A stretch of 5,092 nt of DNA from Burkholderiaceae bacterium (GTDB lineage Bacteria > Pseudomonadota > Gammaproteobacteria > Burkholderiales > Burkholderiaceae): the NCBI GenBank assembly GCA_947372155.1, contig CANBSM010000141.1:1-5092 (forward strand). Reading direction: 5' to 3'. The notes beneath the pieces are model-generated. The model did not search any database. It worked only from the letters and a program-made list of their open reading frames with translations, and was not told the DNA's origin. Position 1 is the first letter of the stretch, and every line of letters starts with the position of its first letter. Below, in pieces: positions 1-5,092 of the stretch. The position numbers and the translations under genes are program-made.

Positions 1-263
1 GGCTTGGATCTCCAGTTCAGCGGGACGATCGCAATACCCGCCATTTGGCATGCCCAGTGAATTGTCGCTGCCTCATAGCGGTTCTGCAAAATAGTCAGGA
101 TGCGATCTCCGCGCACTAAGCCCTGTTCATAAAAGAAGTGTTGTATCGCTCCAATATGAGGTGCCCACTCAGCATATGAATATTGCTTGTCTCCGTCTAC
201 AATTGCCAGCCTTCCTGGCTCACGCTCAACTGCCTGCAAAAAGGTTCGGCCCAAATCAAGCAT
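1..263 (-). CDS. AMP-dependent acyl-CoA synthetase/ligase, N-terminal part (cut by window edge)
   Basis: The first 87 codons of a gene that runs off the low-coordinate edge. The translation begins MLDLGRTFLQAVEREPGRLA, passes through a GDR-x-L-T-I-L-Q-N segment (residues 52-61), and reaches AGIAIVPLNWRSK (75-87). This is the characteristic N-terminus of ANL-superfamily adenylating enzymes, which make acyl-AMP from a carboxylic acid and ATP and then the CoA thioester. The ATP P-loop and acid-binding residues lie outside the window, so the substrate is unknown. The ATG at 263-261 is well supported: GGAG sits 6 nt upstream, and the start overlaps the stop of the [2Fe-2S] gene (ATGCTTGA, 256-263), suggesting translational coupling. 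By context it probably activates the acid made or modified by the molybdenum hydroxylase encoded upstream. The family call is firm; the pathway role is inferred. Confidence 0.88.
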   Translation of the reverse strand, partial: MLDLGRTFLQAVEREPGRLAIVDGDKQYSYAEWAPHIGAIQHFFYEQGLVRGDRILTILQNRYEAATIHWACQMAGIAIVPLNWRSK

Positions 264-750
264 GCTTATCTCCGTTTGCCTGCGCTCTAGTTGATGCAAC
301 TTCTAAAACCGCCTCAATAATTCCAACATACCCAGTACAACGACATAGATTTCCAGATAAACCCTCCCGAACCTCTAAATCAGTAGGCATTGGGCTCTTC
401 CTAAGCAAGTCTTCGGCGGAAATCAAAAATCCAGACGTGCAAAAACCACACTGTAGTGCATGATGCTTTTTAAAGGCAATTTGCAAATCAGACATTTCGC
501 CCGACTTTGAAAAACCTTCTACCGTTTTTATAATTGCGCCATCGGCCTGACACGCAAACATCAGGCAAGAGCGAATAATTTCACCATTGACCTCAACCGT
601 GCAAGCACCACATACACCATGCTCGCAACCTGCATGCGTGCCTGTTGCACCTAGATCATGACGAATAAAATCTAATAATGTGGTGCGTGACTCGCAATAG
701 ACTTCACGCTCAATACCATTTAAAGTTAATCTCACCAATTTATTCTTCAT
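256..750 (-). CDS. [2Fe-2S] small subunit of a xanthine dehydrogenase-family molybdenum hydroxylase
   Basis: A 164-residue electron-transfer subunit, normal length for the CoxS/HcrC-type family. It carries two iron-sulfur clusters. The N-terminal plant-ferredoxin-like domain has C42-x4-C47-x2-C50-x11-C62 (motif GCEHGVCGAC). The C-terminal four-helix domain has C101-x2-C104 (QCGFC) and C136-x-C138 (LCRC), 31 residues apart. All eight ligands are present, so both clusters should assemble. The protein should pass electrons from the molybdenum site of the large subunit to FAD in the medium subunit, in the cytoplasm; no signal peptide is seen. The ATG at 750-748 follows the FAD-subunit stop by 5 nt, with AGAGG about 9 nt upstream inside the end of that gene. 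Its own stop overlaps the start of the acyl-CoA synthetase. Family and cofactors are certain; the substrate of the complex is not. Confidence 0.96.
   Translation of the reverse strand: MKNKLVRLTLNGIEREVYCESRTTLLDFIRHDLGATGTHAGCEHGVCGACTVEVNGEIIRSCLMFACQADGAIIKTVEGFSKSGEMSDLQIAFKKHHALQCGFCTSGFLISAEDLLRKSPMPTDLEVREGLSGNLCRCTGYVGIIEAVLEVASTRAQANGDKHA
270..273 (-). promoter_or_regulatory. Ribosome binding site of the acyl-CoA synthetase
   Basis: GGAG lies 6 nt before the ATG at 263-261, inside the 3' end of the [2Fe-2S] subunit gene. It fixes the ligase start and supports translation of the ligase from the same message. Confidence 0.7.
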
Positions 751-755
751 CGCAT

Positions 756-1586
756 TTAACCTCTTTTGAATTCCATGGCTTGTTTACAAGCACGCTTGCC
801 AAGAGTTCGCATGAGGTGCCGACGCAAACCCGAAGTTGCGGTGGGATCCTCCCTCACCTCTGTTTCTGAAGCCAATTCATCGAGGAACTGATTCACTTGA
901 TCAAACGACTCAGCATTAATTTTATGGACCCGAGCAGTGTCATCTATTCCGCCAAAGCCAATGGTCCAACTATCCCCATCCTTGATAACAGCTACAGCAA
1001 CTACTGCAAAATCTCCATGCCGATAACCAAACTCGGCAAAGCCATAGCCAGTTGCTGCTCCTGAAATGGGAAAATGGACTGCCTCGATGAATTCATTCGT
1101 TTGTCGGTCAGTTTGAAGCGCTCCCAAGAAAAAATCTTTTGCTTTAACGATACGTCTTCTCTTTTTACTAACCAAAGTAACAGAGCCATCCAACACTGCA
1201 AGCCCTAGGACCAACTCAGCACTTGGGTCTGCGTGAGCGATTGAACCGCAGACAGTTCCGCGATTACGAATTGGAGTATGCGCAATCCAAGGGAGCATCA
1301 TTGCCAACAAGGGCTGCGCCCGGGTAAGCTCATCCCAACCCTCCAATTCAGACTGTCTAACGCAAGCGCCAACTTCAAGAGATCTGCCTGAGATACCAAA
1401 ACGTTTCAAACTAGCAACCTGATTGATATCAATTAAATGATCTGGGCTAGCTACTCTCATTGCCAATACCGGCACCAAGGTTTGACCGCCAGCAATAATT
1501 CGCGCATCGTCACCATATCTATCTAATAACTCTAGAATTTCATCTTTTGTGCTGACCTGATGCATTTGAAATGGGGCAGACTTCAT
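756..1586 (-). CDS. FAD-binding medium subunit of a xanthine dehydrogenase-family molybdenum hydroxylase
   Basis: A 276-residue CoxM-type flavoprotein, usual length for the family. It should bind FAD and hand electrons from the [2Fe-2S] subunit to the final acceptor. The two FAD pyrophosphate-binding stretches are visible: AGGQTLVPVL at residues 32-41 and RNRGTVCGSIAHADPSAE at 107-124. The conserved RHGDFAVV is at 189-196. The C-terminal CO-dehydrogenase flavoprotein domain follows (about 175-275). There is no extra four-cysteine insert, so it lacks the additional [4Fe-4S] cluster of 4-hydroxybenzoyl-CoA reductase. I chose the ATG at 1586-1584. It gives the usual family start (MKSAPF), overlaps the large-subunit stop by ATGA, and has GGGGG 7 nt upstream. 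The frame stays open to a codon at 1637, but that would add 17 atypical residues and a 55-nt overlap. The next gene follows after 5 nt. Confidence 0.95.
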   Translation of the reverse strand: MKSAPFQMHQVSTKDEILELLDRYGDDARIIAGGQTLVPVLAMRVASPDHLIDINQVASLKRFGISGRSLEVGACVRQSELEGWDELTRAQPLLAMMLPWIAHTPIRNRGTVCGSIAHADPSAELVLGLAVLDGSVTLVSKKRRRIVKAKDFFLGALQTDRQTNEFIEAVHFPISGAATGYGFAEFGYRHGDFAVVAVAVIKDGDSWTIGFGGIDDTARVHKINAESFDQVNQFLDELASETEVREDPTATSGLRRHLMRTLGKRACKQAMEFKRG

Positions 1587-4567
1587 TTCTTTGCCCCCAG
1601 AATTGCGCGTATACGATTGATGAGGGTTAACAACCAACCATCAGGTTTCGCACCAGCCTCTTTTGCCAGAGCCCTAAATAATTGATCTAATACCAAACGA
1701 ATCGCCCCCTCTAGCAATCGACTGCCAATTGCAGCCAACTTACCAGAAACCTGAGCCTGATAGTCATACTCTAATATTGTGATGTCGCCCTCTTTTCTAA
1801 GGGTGACCTGCCCCATACCAAGAGCCATTCCCAAAGGACCTCGACCCTCTCCGCCCAAAGAAAAGCTGCGCGGGTTTTGAATGTTGGTCAAATCCACTCT
1901 TGCCTCAAATCTTGCTTTTGCCACCCCAATTCGCACGACCGCAATGCAGTCAAATCGTATCCCATTAGAAAGAGGGGCTTCATCGATTGATTCGCAGCCC
2001 GGAATGACATTTTTTAGGCGCGCCGAATTAAGCAACACAGCAAAAATTTCTTCAGGGGGAAGCATTAATCTAACCTCCCCTCTAGCCTTCAAGGGGTAAT
2101 CGCTATTTGGGGTCATGGATGACGTCTTATTGAATGCTTTTTCTTGCTGAATGACCCCCTTCTTAACTAGAAGAGCATGAATTCTGCTGGGCGTTGCAGG
2201 CAACACGATATTTTCCTGATCTAAAGCGTCAGCAATTGCATTTGCTATACACACAGGGGTACTCATACTATTACCCTCGCCAATACCCTTAGACCCTAAT
2301 GGAGTGAAGGGACTGGGAGATTCTTGGTGATAAATTTTGGGTACGCCAACATCGCTTGCAGTTGGCAAACGATAATCTGCGAAAGTTCCAGACAGGAAAT
2401 TTCCATCACTGCTATAGACAAACTCTTCAAATAGTGCAGCTCCTACAGCTTGCGCGTAAGCGCCATAGACCTGACCATCAGCAAGTGCGGGATTGAGAAT
2501 TCTCCCAGCATCGTGGATGGTCACATATTGATCAATCTTAGCCGAACAGGTATCCGGATCAATCTCGATACCGCAAGCATCTAAGGCAAAACCATATGCA
2601 GCCGAAGTATTAATGCGATCATTCTCATCCGGCGCCTCCAACACATCCGTACTCCAAAATTGCGTTTCATGGAGCGCTAAACAGGTATCCGGGCCAAGCG
2701 CCTTTTGAACTAATGCAGGCGCCCAATGGAAGTTTCCACACATCCTGGAAAAAGGAATGCCTTCATCTTCTTGGCCTGCGACTGCAATTCGACCATTAGC
2801 AAAGATCAAATCCTCCGGCTGCACTTTAAGGACATGGGCCGCATAAGCAGCAATGCGTACTTTTAATTTTTCTGCGGCCAGAAATACAGTTCCAGCTACT
2901 GCACCAGCAAAGCGGCTAGAATAATTTCCAGCGGCAATCGACCAAGCATCTTTTGCTGTATCAAAATCGACATTCACCTGAATGTGCGACGGAGACAGGC
3001 CAAAAATATCTGCCAATAATTGACTGATAACCGTTTGATGCCCTTGCCCAGCTGGAGCGGACGCAATATTTGCTGAAATATGACCAGATGGATCGATGCT
3101 TACCGTTGCCGAAGTAATTGCGCCATTTTTCGGCCCCGCCTTAGCCCTCTGCTCTGGAGTAAGGACGGTTGTAATGTAGCCCATATTAGAAACAGATGGC
3201 TCCACGATGGAGGCTATACCAATGCCGTAGTAACGCCCTTCCTTCTGAGCCTGGTCCCGACGATCCAACATCTTTCTAAATTCAGGCGATGCCTCTAAAG
3301 TAGCCAAAGCCTGCTGGTAATCGCCAGAATCCAATAATGCCCCCGCTGCAGCACGATATGGAAATTGATTCTTTTGAACATAATTAAGCGCTGCTATTTG
3401 TTGATGAGTCTTGCCATATTGCTTTGCAATTTTATGAATCAGTCGCTCGAGTGCGTAATAAACTTGGGGACCACCAAATCCTCGGACTAAACCAGTTGGT
3501 GTTTTATTGATCAACACCACACGGTTACGAATTTTCAAATTCTCAATTTGATATGGGCCAGTTACGCAACCGTGCATTCTATACAGGGTTGCAGGTTCAG
3601 GGGCCCTTAAGTAAGCGCCACAATCCTCGATTTGATCGTAATCTAATGCTAATATTTTTCCAGACACGTCTACTGCAGCGCGCAAATACGTGTGTCGTGA
3701 TGTCGCCGAAGTAGCGGCCTGGAGATGCTCTAAACGATCCTCAATAAACTTCACCGGCGCACCCGCTTTACGCGATGCCAAACAACACATAATGATGTAA
3801 GGCAAAACTGATTGTTTTACCCCAAAACTTCCCCCAGAATCTGGCGGAACGTGATGACGAAGTTTTGTTCCGGGGATTTTCAACGCCGCAGCCATTACGA
3901 CATGCAGTGAAAAAGGGCCCATAAAATTCGATGTCACCTCATATGAGGAGTCAGCGCCACGCCACACTGCAATTACCCCGCCAGTCTCCATTGGAGTACA
4001 AGAATTACGAGGGTAGCGAATATCGATATCAACGATACTCGCTGCATGCTCAAATGCAGCATCAGGATCACCGTATTGAAAGGAGCGATCTGAGACACAA
4101 TTAGTGCCTATATCCTTATGAAGGATGATCGCATCATCTTCTATTGCAATATCAACATCGACAACTGCAGGCAGTGGTTCAATATTTACCAATACCTTTT
4201 CTACCCCATCTTCAGCTAGCGCTCTAGATTCGGCAACCACAACCGCTATTGGCTCACCCACATAGCGCACAAACTCACTTGCCAATACCCACTGACGAAT
4301 TGGTGTTTTGACGGCCACTACTAACGGATTTGACCAAGCCTGAACATCATCAATTGTCAGAATCGTTCGCACGCCATTAACTTTTAATGCAGCAGAAACA
4401 TCTACAGAGATGATTTTTCCATGGGCAATTGGAGAGCGAACCACAGCCGCATAAAGAGTACCAATAGGTAAAGGGAGATCGTCTAAATAACGGCCGCCCC
4501 CTGTCAAAAGCGCAGAATCTTCAACTCGCTCACAGGGTTTACCTAAATAGTTTGTACTTGAATTCAA
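1583..4567 (-). CDS. Molybdopterin-binding large subunit of a xanthine dehydrogenase-family hydroxylase with fused C-terminal CoxG-like domain
   Basis: A 994-residue catalytic subunit, about 200 longer than a typical CoxL-type protein because of a C-terminal fusion. The aldehyde oxidase/xanthine dehydrogenase a/b hammerhead domain spans about residues 15-135. The molybdopterin-cytosine/pterin cofactor domains span about 155-800. Visible motifs are GGSFGVK at 245-251 (usual family form GGGFGxK), the active-site loop TGLVRGFGGPQ at 358-368, GQGH at 507-510, and KGIGEG at 760-765. E764 in the last is the expected catalytic base next to Mo. The loop matches bovine xanthine dehydrogenase (RGFGGPQ) and lacks the CODH active-site cysteine, so the substrate is more likely an aldehyde or N-heterocycle than CO. 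Residues about 824-970 are a CoxG/SRPBCC domain, followed by a short basic, hydrophobic tail. The start codon is TTG at 4567-4565; it places MNSSTNYLGK at the expected family start and no in-frame ATG is nearby. No signal peptide is seen, so it should be cytoplasmic. Substrate unknown. Confidence 0.95.
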   Translation of the reverse strand: MNSSTNYLGKPCERVEDSALLTGGGRYLDDLPLPIGTLYAAVVRSPIAHGKIISVDVSAALKVNGVRTILTIDDVQAWSNPLVVAVKTPIRQWVLASEFVRYVGEPIAVVVAESRALAEDGVEKVLVNIEPLPAVVDVDIAIEDDAIILHKDIGTNCVSDRSFQYGDPDAAFEHAASIVDIDIRYPRNSCTPMETGGVIAVWRGADSSYEVTSNFMGPFSLHVVMAAALKIPGTKLRHHVPPDSGGSFGVKQSVLPYIIMCCLASRKAGAPVKFIEDRLEHLQAATSATSRHTYLRAAVDVSGKILALDYDQIEDCGAYLRAPEPATLYRMHGCVTGPYQIENLKIRNRVVLINKTPTGLVRGFGGPQVYYALERLIHKIAKQYGKTHQQIAALNYVQKNQFPYRAAAGALLDSGDYQQALATLEASPEFRKMLDRRDQAQKEGRYYGIGIASIVEPSVSNMGYITTVLTPEQRAKAGPKNGAITSATVSIDPSGHISANIASAPAGQGHQTVISQLLADIFGLSPSHIQVNVDFDTAKDAWSIAAGNYSSRFAGAVAGTVFLAAEKLKVRIAAYAAHVLKVQPEDLIFANGRIAVAGQEDEGIPFSRMCGNFHWAPALVQKALGPDTCLALHETQFWSTDVLEAPDENDRINTSAAYGFALDACGIEIDPDTCSAKIDQYVTIHDAGRILNPALADGQVYGAYAQAVGAALFEEFVYSSDGNFLSGTFADYRLPTASDVGVPKIYHQESPSPFTPLGSKGIGEGNSMSTPVCIANAIADALDQENIVLPATPSRIHALLVKKGVIQQEKAFNKTSSMTPNSDYPLKARGEVRLMLPPEEIFAVLLNSARLKNVIPGCESIDEAPLSNGIRFDCIAVVRIGVAKARFEARVDLTNIQNPRSFSLGGEGRGPLGMALGMGQVTLRKEGDITILEYDYQAQVSGKLAAIGSRLLEGAIRLVLDQLFRALAKEAGAKPDGWLLTLINRIRAILGAKK
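1594..1598 (-). promoter_or_regulatory. Ribosome binding site that fixes the FAD-subunit start
   Basis: GGGGG lies 7 nt upstream of the ATG at 1586-1584, within the last codons of the large-subunit gene. With the ATGA stop/start overlap it favours this start over the upstream in-frame codon at 1637. Confidence 0.55.
1658..2098 (-). other. CoxG-like SRPBCC domain within the large subunit
   Basis: Residues about 824-970 of the large subunit match the CoxG (CO dehydrogenase subunit G) pattern. GEVRL opens the domain (830-834), followed by LKNVIPGCESI (851-861), GVAKARFEARVDL (881-893), GGEGRG (905-910) and QVSGKLAAIGSRLLEGA (939-955). CoxG is normally a separate protein of the cox cluster. It is linked to membrane attachment of the dehydrogenase and, in recent work on mycobacterial CODH, to carrying quinone to the enzyme. 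Here it is joined to the catalytic subunit through a polar linker (about 803-823). A role as a built-in membrane or quinone adaptor is inferred. Confidence 0.88.
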
Positions 4568-4571
4568 TGCG

Positions 4572-4576
4572 CTCTT
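4572..4576 (-). promoter_or_regulatory. Weak ribosome binding site before the TTG start of the large subunit
   Basis: AAGAG lies only 4 nt upstream of the TTG at 4567-4565. Match and spacing are both poor compared with the sites of the downstream genes, which suggests low or controlled initiation on the first gene of the operon. Confidence 0.4.
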
Positions 4577-4616
4577 TTCAGAAAGATATTTAATAGCTAA
4601 GACTGAAAGAAGCTTA

Positions 4617-4646
4617 ATGATCGTTTGTTACTAACGCTTACCTCAA
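4617..4646 (-). promoter_or_regulatory. Candidate promoter of the hydroxylase operon
   Basis: On the minus strand TTGAGG (4646-4641) is a possible -35 (4 of 6 to TTGACA). It is followed after 18 nt by GATCAT (4622-4617), a possible -10 (4 of 6 to TATAAT). The -35 lies inside the operator-proximal repeat, the arrangement common for AraC-activated promoters. A second candidate -10, TATTAA, lies at 4595-4590 but has only a poor -35 (ATTAAG, 4618-4613). Both are weak, as expected for an activator-dependent promoter. No transcription start can be fixed from sequence. Confidence 0.3.
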
Positions 4647-4671
4647 AGTCCAGTGACTTACCTTGGAGTCC
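4637..4671 (-). promoter_or_regulatory. Paired direct repeats, candidate operator for the adjacent AraC-family regulator
   Basis: On the minus strand GGACTCCAAGGTAAG (4671-4657) is repeated as GGACTTTGAGGTAAG (4651-4637). Twelve of 15 positions are identical, only the central three differ, and the period is exactly 20 bp, about two helical turns. AraC/XylS regulators typically bind two direct-repeat half-sites with a spacing close to this, each contacted by two HTH motifs. The repeats lie between the regulator gene and the large-subunit start, as expected for local control of the operon. Binding is inferred. Confidence 0.5.
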
Positions 4672-4693
4672 GATTTTGTGTATGAGGAAAACC

Positions 4694-5092
4694 CTAGGAG
4701 TCTAGCTTTGGGGCTTTTTCTACCTGCTGACGATAGAGGCTAGGGGTAACTCCTTGATGCTGTTTAAAGAATCGAGTGAAATGACTTTGGGCTGAAAATC
4801 CGAGCTCATCGCCGATGTGAATTAAATTATCATCTTTATTGGCTAAAGCATCAAAAGCAAACTCCATCTTCAGAACATTCGCGAAAACAATTGGAGAAAG
4901 TCCAGTACATCGACGGAAAAGCTCAAAAAAATGAGAGCGGGAAAGGTCTACGCTTTGGGCAACTGTTGAGATATCACTCAACCCCTGAGGTGAGGTGCGC
5001 ATGATATGGATTGCCTTACGGATTCTTGGATCCATAAAAGCCAAATTATTCTGAGAGTTTCGCAAATCACCCTGAGTTAAAACATCAGTATT
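4694..5092 (-). CDS. AraC/XylS-family transcriptional regulator, C-terminal DNA-binding part (cut by window edge)
   Basis: The last 132 codons of a regulator whose frame stays open to the high-coordinate edge, so the true start and any sensing domain lie outside the window. The visible part is an AraC-type DNA-binding domain with two helix-turn-helix units. The first is LSDISTVAQSVDLSRSHFFE followed by LFRRCTGLSP. The second contains IHIGDELGFSAQSHFTRFFK and then the signature end GVTPSLYRQQ. The protein should bind direct-repeat operators and usually activates transcription in response to a small molecule. It reads in the same direction as the hydroxylase operon and ends 126 bp before it, so it is the likely local regulator. 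The inducer cannot be inferred. An internal start (TTG at 5065 or ATG at 5035) would give a short DBD-only protein but has no special support. Confidence 0.92.
   Translation of the reverse strand, partial: NTDVLTQGDLRNSQNNLAFMDPRIRKAIHIMRTSPQGLSDISTVAQSVDLSRSHFFELFRRCTGLSPIVFANVLKMEFAFDALANKDDNLIHIGDELGFSAQSHFTRFFKQHQGVTPSLYRQQVEKAPKLDS

Larger units (their letters stand above)
4568..4693 (-). other. Intergenic control region between regulator and hydroxylase operon
   Basis: This 126-bp stretch is the only gap of any size in the window. It contains the paired repeats and the weak promoter candidates. I see no stem-loop followed by a T-run, so read-through from the regulator gene into the operon is possible. 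Confidence 0.7.

Noticed and set aside
161..869. Plus-strand open frames at 161-463 and 678-869
   Set aside because: They lie antisense to well-supported coding sequence, have no recognisable domains and no credible ribosome sites.
1587..1637. Longer form of the FAD subunit starting at 1637
   Set aside because: It adds 17 residues unlike the family N-terminus and a 55-nt overlap with the large subunit. The ATG at 1586 has the ATGA overlap, a G-rich ribosome site and the typical start MKSAPF.
1881..3298. Plus-strand open frames at 1881-2099 and 3080-3298, and a minus-strand frame at 1001-1201
   Set aside because: All are inside clear motif-bearing genes in another frame, with low-complexity or implausible translations.
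256..4567. True aerobic CO dehydrogenase (CoxMSL)
   Set aside because: The active-site loop lacks the cysteine of the CODH loop and has RGFGGPQ instead; the CoxG similarity alone does not show CO as substrate.
256..4567. 4-hydroxybenzoyl-CoA reductase, suggested by the neighbouring ligase
   Set aside because: The medium subunit has no cysteine-rich insert for the extra [4Fe-4S] cluster, and the fused CoxG domain is not part of that enzyme.
4693..4705. Near-palindrome CTAG-ACTC-CTAG at the end of the AraC-family gene as a terminator
   Set aside because: The stem is only 4 bp and is not G+C-rich, and the T-run after it is very short (GGTTTTCC), so it does not resemble an intrinsic terminator.

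Overview
This window is a compact one-strand locus. Every gene reads on the minus strand, so the biological order runs from high to low coordinates. It encodes a three-subunit molybdenum hydroxylase of the xanthine dehydrogenase / aerobic CO dehydrogenase family. The 3' end of an AraC-family regulator gene lies upstream and the first 87 codons of an AMP-forming acyl-CoA synthetase lie downstream. Three lines counted by hand give about 45% G+C. With the protein style, this suggests a moderate-G+C proteobacterium, possibly a freshwater betaproteobacterium such as Polynucleobacter. That host guess is inference only.

Layout in transcription order. (1) 5092-4694: C-terminal DNA-binding domain of an AraC/XylS regulator, cut by the window edge. 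(2) 4693-4568: the only real intergenic gap (126 bp). It holds two imperfect 15-bp direct repeats exactly 20 bp apart, which look like AraC-type operator half-sites, with a possible promoter overlapping them. (3) 4567-1583: the molybdopterin-binding large subunit, starting at TTG, with a CoxG-like SRPBCC domain fused to its C-terminus. (4) 1586-756: the FAD-binding medium subunit, overlapping the previous gene by ATGA. (5) 750-256: the [2Fe-2S] small subunit, 5 nt after the previous stop. (6) 263-1: the start of an acyl-CoA synthetase, overlapping the small-subunit gene by 8 nt.

The spacing implies one operon with translational coupling. In the assembled enzyme, electrons should pass from the Mo site through two [2Fe-2S] clusters to FAD and then to an acceptor. 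The active-site loop is of the xanthine dehydrogenase type (RGFGGPQ). The cysteine loop of true CO dehydrogenase is absent, so CO oxidation is not supported. The adjoining ligase suggests that the oxidised product, perhaps a carboxylic acid, is activated with CoA. The substrate cannot be read from the sequence.

The most notable features are the fusion of a CoxG-type domain, probably a membrane/quinone adaptor, to the catalytic subunit, and the paired repeats that tie the cassette to the adjacent regulator. Nothing in the window amounts to a wholly new system.
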